Shown here piece by piece: positions 1 through 7,243 of a stretch of DNA of 15,980 nucleotides. The notes below the pieces were generated by a model. It was not told the DNA's origin. It was given only the letters and a program-made list of their open reading frames with translations, and did not search any database. The stretch's first letter is position 1. Every line of letters starts with the position of its first letter. The position numbers were made by a program, and so were the translations under genes. Source of the DNA: a bacterium (GTDB lineage Bacteria > Pseudomonadota > Gammaproteobacteria > Burkholderiales > Thiobacteraceae); contig DAIAMA010000007.1 in the NCBI GenBank assembly GCA_027438535.1, forward strand, positions 1 to 15,980, in the 5' to 3' direction.

Positions 1-22
1 ACGTGCAAACGCGGCATTTTGA

Positions 23-580
23 ATGAACGCTGAAGCAAAGGCGAGATTCGCCTGGAGCATAACCGGGTCTGGACACTACTTAAAGGAGTGCATGGATATC
101 ATGCAACGCCTGGGAAATGCGGATCTGTTTCTCAGCCGTGCCGCTTCCGAGGTACTCAGTATGTACGGCTTCGACCTCCAGTCGTTTAAACCGCGCATCC
201 GCGTTTTCCGCGACAATACCGCGAGCGCTGTCCCCGTGGGCTTCTTCTACGAGCAGCACTATCACACCGTGGTGATCGCGCCCGCCACATCCAATACCGT
301 CGCTAAGTGCGTCGCGGGCATTTCCGATACGCTGGTCACGAACATTTATGCCCAGGCGGGCAAATGCCGGATTCCTTCCATCGTCTTTGCCTGCGATACG
401 GAACCGACCCTCCTCTCCGAAGCGCCGGGTGGTCCGGTCATGGTCTATCCGCGCCGCATCGATCTGGAGAACGTGGAGAAACTCCGAGCCTTCGAAAGCA
501 CCACCGTCGCTTCATCGGTCGACGAACTCGAGCGCGCGCTTGAAATGAGGATGCAATGCCTGAGCACATCCTGTTCTTGA
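23..580 (+). CDS. dmrB: DmrB-like dihydromethanopterin reductase (flavoprotein)
   Basis: This 185-residue cytosolic protein belongs to the flavoprotein (FMN-binding, PF02441) family. What can be seen is the N-terminal loop ITGSGHYL (residues 13-20) and the signature APATSNTVAK (86-95), followed by GISDTL (99-104), typical of flavin-binding members of this fold. The family known from Burkholderia xenovorans as DmrB uses FMN to reduce 7,8-dihydromethanopterin to tetrahydromethanopterin, the last step of cofactor synthesis. Close relatives are annotated archaeoflavoprotein AfpA. The gene leads an overlapping operon with three other H4MPT/methylofuran-type genes, which supports the assignment. 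The start at 23 lacks a clear Shine-Dalgarno site, but the flavin motif lies close behind it. All three frames are open upstream to the window edge; one of them ends with a TGA at 24-26 that would give an ATGA overlap. The 3' end overlaps the next gene by 25 bp. Confidence 0.75.
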   Translation: MNAEAKARFAWSITGSGHYLKECMDIMQRLGNADLFLSRAASEVLSMYGFDLQSFKPRIRVFRDNTASAVPVGFFYEQHYHTVVIAPATSNTVAKCVAGISDTLVTNIYAQAGKCRIPSIVFACDTEPTLLSEAPGGPVMVYPRRIDLENVEKLRAFESTTVASSVDELERALEMRMQCLSTSCS

Positions 581-1956
581 CGGGCCGGCTCGCAGAAAAA
601 AGCCTGCATCAGGTACTGCATGCCATGCAGCCGACCTCTTTCACTTACACGGTGCACCAATTGGGCCTGAATGTCGCGGGACTCATGACCGCCGACATGA
701 TTCGGCGCCGCCTGCGAGAGATCCATGATGCCGGCCGCGTCATCGTTCCGGGCCGCTGCCGCGGCGATCTGGAAGCGCTGAGCGCCGAGTACGGTGTGCC
801 CTTCGAGCGCGGCCCGGAAGAGCTCAAGGACCTGCCCCAATTTTTCGGTCGCGCGCGCGCGAAGACGGATCTGTCTCAATATGACGTCCGTATTTTCGCG
901 GAAATCGTGGATGCGCCCCGCATGCAAATCGATGCGGTACTCGACGCGGCGCGCCGATTGCGCGACTGGGGCGCGGATGTGATCGACCTCGGCTGTCTCC
1001 CCGAAACCCCTTTTCCCCATCTCGAGCAATGCGTGCACGCGCTGCACGCCGAGGGACATCGCGTCAGCGTCGACTCGATCGCCGACGACGAACTGCTGCG
1101 CGGCGGGCAAGCCGGCGCGGACTTTCTGCTTAGTCTCAAGGAAGACACGCTATGGATCGCGCAGGAAGTCGCCGCGGTACCCGTAATCATTCCCACACAC
1201 CCCGGCGACATGGCGTCGTTGCACCGGGCGATGCAAGCGCTCCGGGAGCAAGGCAAACCCTTCATCGCCGACCCTATTCTCGATCCGATCCACTTCGGGT
1301 TCGCGGATTCGCTGGTCCGCTACCACGCGCTACGCCGCGCGTTTCCCGATGTCGAGATCATGATGGGCACGGGCAACTTATCCGAGCTTACCGACGCCGA
1401 TACCGGCGGGATGCACGCTTTACTTTTCGGCATTATCTCGGAGCTCGGCATACGAAATGTCCTCACCACGCAGGTGAGCCCTCATGCGCACCGAGCGATC
1501 AGCGAGGCGGATGCGGCGCGGCGGCTGATGCACGCGGCACATCGTTCGCACAGCCTGCCACGGGATTTCGGAGATGCCTTGCTTGCACTCCATGAACGCG
1601 ATCCATTCCCTTATACGCGCGACGAAATCGCCGAGTTGGCGGCCGCCATCAAAGATCCCAGCTTTCGCGTTCAAGTGAGCGCAGCCGGTATCCATGTTTA
1701 CAATCGCGAAGGACTGAAGACCGGATGCGACCCCTTCGAATTTTTTCCAATGCTGAATCTTGAAAATGACAGCAGCCATGCCTTCTACATGGGCGTAGAA
1801 CTCGCGCGCGCCCAGATCGCCTGGCAATTGGGCAAAAGATACGTACAAGATCAGGCGCTCGCCTGGGGTTGCGCGACCGAGACGGCGGTGCAAGATACCG
1901 CAACATACTGTGCGCCAGGCACAACGCTCGGGCGCGTGCGCGGGAGCCAAGCATGA
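556..1956 (+). CDS. DUF6513 / dihydropteroate-synthase-like protein of H4MPT biosynthesis
   Basis: This 466-residue protein has an N-terminal region of about 110 residues of the DUF6513 type, beginning MPEHILFLTGRLAEK. It is followed by a pterin-binding TIM-barrel region recalling dihydropteroate synthase: GADVIDLG (139-146), SVDS (171-174), IADPILDPIHFGF (237-249) and GTGNLSELTDADT (271-283). Proteins of this architecture occur in methanogens and in H4MPT-containing methylotrophs. By family analogy the barrel would bind a pterin and could join it to the ribofuranosyl-aminobenzene unit of methanopterin, but this reaction is inferred, not established for this family. The ATG at 556 is preceded by GAGG. 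The gene overlaps the preceding reading frame by 25 bp and the next gene by the ATGA at 1953-1956, implying translational coupling. It is much longer than a folate DHPS (about 280 residues), so it is not simply folP. Confidence 0.8.
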   Translation: MPEHILFLTGRLAEKSLHQVLHAMQPTSFTYTVHQLGLNVAGLMTADMIRRRLREIHDAGRVIVPGRCRGDLEALSAEYGVPFERGPEELKDLPQFFGRARAKTDLSQYDVRIFAEIVDAPRMQIDAVLDAARRLRDWGADVIDLGCLPETPFPHLEQCVHALHAEGHRVSVDSIADDELLRGGQAGADFLLSLKEDTLWIAQEVAAVPVIIPTHPGDMASLHRAMQALREQGKPFIADPILDPIHFGFADSLVRYHALRRAFPDVEIMMGTGNLSELTDADTGGMHALLFGIISELGIRNVLTTQVSPHAHRAISEADAARRLMHAAHRSHSLPRDFGDALLALHERDPFPYTRDEIAELAAAIKDPSFRVQVSAAGIHVYNREGLKTGCDPFEFFPMLNLENDSSHAFYMGVELARAQIAWQLGKRYVQDQALAWGCATETAVQDTATYCAPGTTLGRVRGSQA

Positions 1957-2528
1957 TTTTCGAAACCATTGTGACGACGCTATACGCCGATGGGCGCGTG
2001 CACATCGCGCCCATGGGCGTGCGTGAAGAAGACGGGTTCATCATCATCAGCCCGTTCCGTCCTTCAACCTCGCTCGATAATTTGTTGCGCGAGCAGTCCG
2101 GCGTAATTAACTACACCGATGACGTTCGCGTCTTCGCGGGCTGCCTTACCGGCCGCTGGCAGTGGCCGACGCTACCCGTCGAATCGATACGCGGCGCTCG
2201 ACTCGCCGGCGCGCTCGCGCATACCGAAGTGCGGCTCGATCGCGTGGAAGATGACCCGGTGCGGCCGAGACTGATCTGTAAGCCTTCGCATCACGCCCAT
2301 CACAGCCCATTTCGTGGATACAACCGCGCGCAGGCGGCCGTGCTGGAAGCCGCCATTCTGGCAAGTCGTCTGGACATGCTCACGCGGGAAAAAATTGATC
2401 AGGAACTCGCCTACCTGAAGATTGCGATCGATAAAACCGCCGGCCCGCGCGAGCTTGAAGCTTGGACTTGGCTGATGGAAAAAAACGAAGCGCATCGACA
2501 GCAGGCTACAATGGGAAGTGCGAAATGA
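1953..2528 (+). CDS. DUF447 family protein, probable H4MPT/methylofuran cluster function
   Basis: This 191-residue cytosolic protein opens with MIFETIVTTLYADGRVHIAPMG, the characteristic start of DUF447 (PF04289). That family is shared by methanogens and H4MPT-dependent methylotrophs, and its fold is related to split-barrel flavin-binding proteins. A conserved patch around residues 112-123 carries HHAHHSPFRGYN, and ILASRLDML lies in a helical C-terminal half. No transmembrane segment or signal peptide is seen. The biochemical role is unknown; a flavin- or pterin-dependent step in cofactor synthesis is a guess from fold and neighbourhood. I chose the ATG at 1953, not the longer reading frame from 1869, because it carries the conserved N terminus, has GGGAG upstream and forms an ATGA overlap with the previous gene. 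The stop forms a second ATGA overlap with mfnB. Confidence 0.8.
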   Translation: MIFETIVTTLYADGRVHIAPMGVREEDGFIIISPFRPSTSLDNLLREQSGVINYTDDVRVFAGCLTGRWQWPTLPVESIRGARLAGALAHTEVRLDRVEDDPVRPRLICKPSHHAHHSPFRGYNRAQAAVLEAAILASRLDMLTREKIDQELAYLKIAIDKTAGPRELEAWTWLMEKNEAHRQQATMGSAK

Positions 2529-3289
2529 CCGGTATGCTTGCCAGCGTTACCACCCCCGCCGAAGCGGAAATAGTGCTTGCCGAAGCGGTGGATATCATCG
2601 ATCTCAAGAATCCGGACAAAGGTGCGCTGGGAAATCTCCCATTCGTCACGATTTCGCGCATCGTGCGCCAGGTAAATGGCGCGCGCCCGGTAAGCGCGAC
2701 TATCGGCGACCTTCTCGACATGGATCCGCGAACAGTGTGCGAGCGCGTGCGCCGTACCGCCGATACCGGGGTCGACTTCGTCAAAGTCGGTCTCTTTCCC
2801 ACATCGTCTCTCGCGGCCTGCGTTGACGCATTGGGGAACGAAGCGCAGCGCGGCACCCGGCTCGTCGCGGTACTGCTCGCCGATCTCGCCCCTCCCATGC
2901 AAATACTGCATGCGCTCTCTGTCCATGGTTTTACCGGCGCTATGCTCGATACGGCCGGCAAGCACCAAGGCTCGCTGACGAGCGTGATGGCATTGCCCGC
3001 CCTGGAGCAGTTCGTTAAGCACACGCGGGATCTGGGTCTGCTAAGCGGGCTGGCGGGTTCTTTACGCCTGCCGGACATCGCACCCCTAAGCGCGCTTGCT
3101 CCGGATTATCTTGGCTTTCGCGGCGCGCTATGCCAGGAAGGGTTGCGTACACGCCCGCTTTCCCGCGCATCGGTTTCCATGATCCGCCGCGAACTCGACC
3201 ATGTTCGCCAGCGCACTCACACGCCGCGCATAAGTAACGACATCCCGCTCGCAAGCAAAAGCACGGCCGTCACACGCGTCATCTGCTGA
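2525..3289 (+). CDS. mfnB: (5-formylfuran-3-yl)methyl phosphate synthase, MfnB
   Basis: MfnB makes 4-(hydroxymethyl)-2-furancarboxaldehyde phosphate from two glyceraldehyde-3-phosphate molecules, the first committed step of methanofuran/methylofuran synthesis. The 254-residue product keeps the key residues of the archaeal enzyme: D26 and K28 in IIDLKNPDKGALG, and D142 and K146 in AMLDTAGKH. In Methanocaldococcus the equivalent lysines 27 and 155 are catalytic. GLAGSL (175-180) and FRGALC (198-203) close the barrel. The ATG at 2525 overlaps the DUF447 stop as ATGA and has GGAAG seven bases upstream; the in-frame ATG at 2534 is a less likely alternative. The family normally ends near residue 230. 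Here about 25 extra residues follow, encoded entirely by DNA antisense to the 3' end of the convergent TauE-like gene. The tail is therefore probably not functional. The core assignment is firm. Confidence 0.88.
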   Translation: MTGMLASVTTPAEAEIVLAEAVDIIDLKNPDKGALGNLPFVTISRIVRQVNGARPVSATIGDLLDMDPRTVCERVRRTADTGVDFVKVGLFPTSSLAACVDALGNEAQRGTRLVAVLLADLAPPMQILHALSVHGFTGAMLDTAGKHQGSLTSVMALPALEQFVKHTRDLGLLSGLAGSLRLPDIAPLSALAPDYLGFRGALCQEGLRTRPLSRASVSMIRRELDHVRQRTHTPRISNDIPLASKSTAVTRVIC

Positions 3290-3948
3290 TTGGATAAGGC
3301 CGTATGCGTACGGTGGCCAAAATACAAGCCCAGCGCCATCGCAGGCAGTGCGATAACCAGCAGCGTCAGATCGAGCGAAGAAAAAAACAGCCCGCTGGCG
3401 ACGAATACCACAACCCTGAGCCCCCCATCCAGTGCAAGCAATCCGGAAAATGTGGCACGAAGTTCCGAGCGATTTTCCAGGCGATGCGCCAAGTAGCTCA
3501 TATAGGCCGGCCCCCCGGTCCCGAACAGCGCGCTGGCGGTACCGCCCGCGAGGCCGGCCAATACCGACCAGCGCGAAGAGATGGGTACGCTACCCGCACC
3601 CAATAACAGATAGCGCACACCCACCAGTGTCACGAAAATGCCGAGGGCGATGAGCAGTGGCGCGCTCGGTACGCGAGACAGCAACGCAGCGCCGGCCATG
3701 ATGCCGAGCAGGGCGAATGGCATCATCGGTGTCAGCTCGTCCCAGCGCACACAACGCCGCGCTTTTCTCGACAGGCCAATCGCGGAGATCAGGTCGAGGA
3801 CGAGCGCGAGCATTACCGCCGACCGCAGCGGCATGAAATGGGATAACAAGGGCACGGCGATGAGGCTAGACCCGAATCCGGATACGCCAAACATGAAGTA
3901 AGCGAGCAGAATCACCGATAGCACGCCCGCGCCCGTTTCCCAGCTCAT
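3217..3948 (-). CDS. TauE/SafE family membrane protein (putative sulfite/organosulfonate-type exporter)
   Basis: This 243-residue integral membrane protein has about eight hydrophobic segments and two internal glycine-rich repeats, FGVSGFGSSLIAVPLL (20-35) and GGTASALFGTGGPA (about 135-148). These are the hallmark of TauE/SafE (PF01925). The family includes exporters linked to sulfite, sulfoacetate and taurine metabolism, but many members have unknown substrates. It is last in the minus-strand block, 126 bp after trxB, with a possible weak terminator between them, so it may have its own transcript. The ATG at 3948 has only a poor ribosome-binding site. The 3' end overlaps mfnB by 73 bp in the opposite orientation. 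The family call is solid. Sulfite or sulfonate as substrate is inferred from the family and from the SsuABC/TauABC-like importer in the same block. Confidence 0.8.
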   Translation of the reverse strand: MSWETGAGVLSVILLAYFMFGVSGFGSSLIAVPLLSHFMPLRSAVMLALVLDLISAIGLSRKARRCVRWDELTPMMPFALLGIMAGAALLSRVPSAPLLIALGIFVTLVGVRYLLLGAGSVPISSRWSVLAGLAGGTASALFGTGGPAYMSYLAHRLENRSELRATFSGLLALDGGLRVVVFVASGLFFSSLDLTLLVIALPAMALGLYFGHRTHTALSNQQMTRVTAVLLLASGMSLLMRGV

Positions 3949-4027
3949 CGTGCGCCATCGTTTGAGTATTTCATGAATTCACCGTAGCGAGGCGCCGCCG
4001 TCCATGGCTCGCATCCCGCAAAACGCC

Positions 4028-4049
4028 AAAACCGTATTACACCGTACGG
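4028..4049 (-). terminator. possible weak intrinsic terminator after trxB
   Basis: On the minus strand, 25 bases after the trxB stop, CCGTA (4049-4045) can pair with TACGG (4036-4032) across an 8-base loop. It is followed directly by TTTT and, after four bases, another TTTT. The five-pair stem is short, so termination would be partial at best. It would separate trxB from the TauE-like gene. Confidence 0.3.
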
Positions 4050-4074
4050 GCCCCGCTGGCACGTTTCGCGTTTC

Positions 4075-5073
<999 letters not shown>

Positions 5074-5076
5074 TTA

Positions 5077-5104
5077 TTATTATTGCTCGGAAAGATTGCG
5101 GCAA
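5077..5104 (-). promoter_or_regulatory. possible sigma-70 promoter for trxB
   Basis: On the minus strand TTGCCG (5104-5099) and TAATAA (5082-5077) are separated by 16 bases in an AT-rich part of the gap upstream of trxB. Both boxes deviate from consensus, so this is only a candidate. Confidence 0.22.
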
Positions 5105-5138
5105 ACGGCTTTCTAAAATTTTCCCGGCATTCAAAGTC

Positions 5139-5157
5139 CCGCGCGCCCATCGCACGG
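5139..5157 (-). other. hairpin between the lipoyl-carrier gene and trxB
   Basis: CCGTGCG (5157-5151) pairs with CGCGCGG (5145-5139) on the minus strand, giving seven pairs including one G-T, with a five-base loop. It lies 18 bases past the lipoyl-carrier stop. No T-run follows, so I read it as an mRNA-stabilising or processing hairpin rather than an intrinsic terminator. Confidence 0.4.
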
Positions 5158-5175
5158 ATTCACGGCACATTCAGG

Positions 5176-5559
5176 CTAGGAACCTTTGACGTACTGCCCA
5201 TAATTTTCAGCGGACATCAATCCGCTCAATTCGGCAATATCTCCGATCTTTATTTTCAGCAACCATGCTTCCTGATACGGGTCGCGGTTGACGCTGCAGG
5301 GGTCGGCCGACACGGCGTCATTCACGGCAAGCACCGTCCCCGAGACCGGAGCAATGAGATCGGACATGACTTTTACCGACTCGATAATTCCAAAAGAAAT
5401 GCCTTGCTTGATCTCCGCGCCCACTTCGGCGCATTCGATGTACACCACCTCGCCTAGGCTATCTTGGGCATGATGCGTCACACCGACCCATGCCTCGTTT
5501 TCCCCATCCCGTCGCACCCATAGATGGTTTTCATGGTACAAACAATCGCCAGGGATCAT
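5176..5559 (-). CDS. GcvH-like lipoyl-carrier protein without glycine-cleavage partners
   Basis: This 127-residue protein has the complete H-protein fold. It starts LYHENHLWVRRDGENEAWVG and has the lipoylation motif ESVKVMSD with K63 as the attachment lysine. APVSGTVLAVN (70-80) follows, and a DPYQEAWLLKI stretch lies near the C terminus. H-proteins carry aminomethyl groups on a lipoyl arm between the P, T and L proteins of glycine cleavage. Related lipoate-binding proteins (LbpA) serve sulfur oxidation by the sHdr complex. Here no gcvT, gcvP, gcvL, lipoate ligase or sHdr gene is present; the neighbours are OsmC-family (15 bp upstream) and TrxB genes. A role as a lipoyl thiol carrier in the block's own pathway is my inference. 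A housekeeping GcvH encoded apart from its partners is the alternative. The ATG at 5559 is preceded by AAAGGAAAA. Confidence 0.85.
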   Translation of the reverse strand: MIPGDCLYHENHLWVRRDGENEAWVGVTHHAQDSLGEVVYIECAEVGAEIKQGISFGIIESVKVMSDLIAPVSGTVLAVNDAVSADPCSVNRDPYQEAWLLKIKIGDIAELSGLMSAENYGQYVKGS

Positions 5560-5574
5560 TTTTGTATTTTCCTT

Positions 5575-6015
5575 TCAGCGAATGCGATTCGCGGCCGCAG
5601 GCTTTTTTTGATGCGCCGGCGCTTTGGATAAGGACTCGACGGTGACATGCAGCTGCGGCTGATGCTTGAGCGTATTCATCACTTTGCACGCGCGTTCACA
5701 CATGGTCACCATTTTTTTTACTTCTTTATCGCTTAATTCACCGTCGATTTTGATCTTGGTGCTGATCGCGGACACCCGTTCCGGATGCTGGCTGATCTCG
5801 CCTTCGCAAGTCACATGGAGCAGCGTTACGGGGAGCTTTCGCTCACGGACGTATTCGACCAGATAAAAATCCAGGCAGGCGGCGGCGGCAAGCAGCATCA
5901 ATTCGACCGCGCGATGACCTCCCTCATCGAACATCTTAATCTCGCCATAGGGCGTTTGCGCCTGATACCCCGATGCGGGCGCCCAGGAACAGCTGGCGGT
6001 ATGCGCTTCTTCCAT
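5575..6015 (-). CDS. OsmC-family thiol-dependent protein
   Basis: This 146-residue soluble protein is of the OsmC/Ohr superfamily (YhfA-like branch). The two cysteines expected of the family are C47 in AAACLDFYLVEYV and C110 in CERACKVMNTL (C106 lies close by). The hydrophobic ELMLLAAAAC helix and the segment HVTCEGEIS also fit. Ohr/OsmC members reduce organic hydroperoxides through these cysteines and can be recycled by lipoylated proteins. That is noteworthy because the next gene, 15 bp downstream, encodes a lipoyl carrier. Members of the YhfA branch often have unknown substrates. The start at 6015 is fixed by AAGGAG six bases upstream, immediately next to one arm of an inverted repeat (6027-6086). 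The longer frame to 6045 has no ribosome-binding site. The lysine/alanine-rich C-terminal tail (residues 131-146) is likely disordered. Confidence 0.82.
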   Translation of the reverse strand: MEEAHTASCSWAPASGYQAQTPYGEIKMFDEGGHRAVELMLLAAAACLDFYLVEYVRERKLPVTLLHVTCEGEISQHPERVSAISTKIKIDGELSDKEVKKMVTMCERACKVMNTLKHQPQLHVTVESLSKAPAHQKKPAAANRIR

Positions 6016-6020
6016 CGTTT

Positions 6021-6026
6021 CTCCTT
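6021..6026 (-). promoter_or_regulatory. ribosome-binding site of the OsmC-family gene, abutting an inverted repeat
   Basis: AAGGAG lies six bases before the ATG at 6015. It begins immediately after the 3' arm (6036-6027) of the outer stem described for 6027-6086, so folding of that stem could affect its access. Confidence 0.7.
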
Positions 6027-6086
6027 TTGATAGCAACTTCGGCAACGCCGGAGACGCGCGTCTCCGGCAATCACGCTTGCTATCAA
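6027..6086 (-). repeat. nested inverted repeats between the binding-protein and OsmC genes
   Basis: Two perfect inverted repeats are nested. The outer arms are TTGATAGCAA (6086-6077) and TTGCTATCAA (6036-6027), ten pairs. The inner hairpin is GCCGGAGAC (6068-6060) with GTCTCCGGC (6055-6047), nine pairs around a GCGC loop. The outer 5' arm contains the stop codon of the binding-protein gene (TGA, 6085-6083), and the outer 3' arm touches the ribosome-binding site of the OsmC gene. No T-run follows, so this is not an ordinary intrinsic terminator. Translational coupling, mRNA protection or a segmental stability element are possible roles. Confidence 0.7.
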
Positions 6087-7174
6087 TATGCGGTTTTCGG
6101 CATGCCTCGAATTACCGCGATGGGAGGCGTCAGCGACATTTCCTTTAACGCCTGTTTAAGTGGTGCATCGTTAATGGGATGCGCGGGCATGTCCGGCGTA
6201 TCCGTCACTTTGAGCTTATACAGGAAGGCATATCCCTTATTCATCAGCTTAAGCACATCCTGATCGAAAACCATCTTGCCGATGTAATTCACCGGATCGC
6301 CGCCGATTTCAGGTGGGTTCCGCTCGTACAGCGCCGCCCATGCGGTTTTCGCGGGATAGCCCGTCAACTCTTTCTCGATGATCTGCGCTGTCTCCTTGGG
6401 GTGTTTACCCATGAATTGGATTGCTTCGATCTCTGCTTTAAGCCACCCAACCGCCGCTTGCGGATGCTGCTCGATGAAGTCTTCACGCATGAGAGTGAAG
6501 TCCGCATCGGTCTCGCCCCAAGGCGCGCCTGTCGCCACGTAACGGGCGTTACCCAGATCCACCTGTCTACGGGCATGGGGCTCCCACATCGCCGCTGCAT
6601 CGAGTTTCCCCGCCTCGAAATTGCTGGCGATCACCTCGATCGGCATGCTCAATACTTCGGAAGGCTTGAATACACCTTGATCTATCAGTGACTCCACGAA
6701 ACGATTCGTACAAGTGCCCTTGTGCACGGCAAAGGGACGGCCCGACAGCCATTTCATCGCTTCCTTGTAGTCCTTGAACTGCGGTGCATCCTTGCGCACC
6801 AGTATTTTGTTGCAAATTTGCCCGTTGCTGTACATCGGCACTGAAACCAAGCGGATGTCGGCAATTTTGAATTTGGTCGTGGCCACCAAGGAAGGCATAT
6901 CGCCCATGGTCCCGATTTGCATTTTGTTTGCCAAGAGCGCCGCGACCATGGGCGGCCCGGTAAGCTGCGGCTCGAAACGGACGGTGCTGCCCGGCGGCAA
7001 GTACTTCTTCCACAGATCTTTGGCCTTGATGATCACGCCGCTCCACCCCCCCGTCCAGTAAGGGTGGTAACCATAGGTAATGTGTACCGCTTCTTCCGCG
7101 CTTGCTACCTTCGCACCTCCGGCAAGTACGCCCGCGAGCAGGCTGCCAACGATCAATTTATATCCCCATTTCAT
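6083..7174 (-). CDS. ABC transporter periplasmic binding protein, NitT/TauT (SsuA/NrtA-like) type
   Basis: This 363-residue protein has a Sec signal peptide: MKWGYK, then a hydrophobic core, with cleavage probably after ASA at 26. The mature part resembles the nitrate/sulfonate/taurine binding proteins: ITYGYHPYWTGGWSGV at the start, GPPMVAALLANKMQIGTMGD as the hinge, and AGKLDAAAMWEPHARR, which in this family lines the ligand site. Two cysteines in NGQIC and KGTC could form a disulfide. It would capture the substrate for the adjoining four-gene ABC importer, and it is the only binding protein in the block. The start at 7174 has a consensus AGGAGG (7188-7183), the strongest ribosome-binding site in the block, as expected for a protein needed in excess. 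The gene lies 69 bp after the first ATPase gene. The ligand cannot be read from the sequence. Confidence 0.85.
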   Translation of the reverse strand: MKWGYKLIVGSLLAGVLAGGAKVASAEEAVHITYGYHPYWTGGWSGVIIKAKDLWKKYLPPGSTVRFEPQLTGPPMVAALLANKMQIGTMGDMPSLVATTKFKIADIRLVSVPMYSNGQICNKILVRKDAPQFKDYKEAMKWLSGRPFAVHKGTCTNRFVESLIDQGVFKPSEVLSMPIEVIASNFEAGKLDAAAMWEPHARRQVDLGNARYVATGAPWGETDADFTLMREDFIEQHPQAAVGWLKAEIEAIQFMGKHPKETAQIIEKELTGYPAKTAWAALYERNPPEIGGDPVNYIGKMVFDQDVLKLMNKGYAFLYKLKVTDTPDMPAHPINDAPLKQALKEMSLTPPIAVIRGMPKTAY

Positions 7175-7182
7175 GGTGATTT

Positions 7183-7188
7183 CCTCCT
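7183..7188 (-). promoter_or_regulatory. consensus ribosome-binding site of the binding-protein gene
   Basis: A perfect AGGAGG lies eight bases before the ATG at 7174. It decides that start over the upstream in-frame ATG at 7231. Confidence 0.8.
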
Positions 7189-7207
7189 GGTAGTGAAGCG
7201 AACTAAG

Positions 7208-7227
7208 CCGCGCGCTCCGTTTCGCGG
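7208..7227 (-). other. small hairpin ahead of the binding-protein gene
   Basis: CCGCG (7227-7223) pairs with CGCGG (7212-7208) on the minus strand across a 10-base loop, in the 69-bp gap between the ATPase and binding-protein genes. It could protect the binding-protein part of the mRNA from decay. The stem is short, so support is modest. Confidence 0.3.
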
Positions 7228-7243
7228 TCAAGCTGGCAAAGTC

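Noticed and set aside
445..1110. Open frame of 221 codons on the minus strand
   Set aside because: Antisense to the DHPS-like gene and the end of dmrB, low-complexity arginine/alanine-rich product, typical of GC-rich shadow frames.
6047..6068. Inner hairpin as a rho-independent terminator
   Set aside because: The stem is strong, but neither strand has a T-run after it, and OsmC has its own ribosome-binding site directly downstream in the same orientation.
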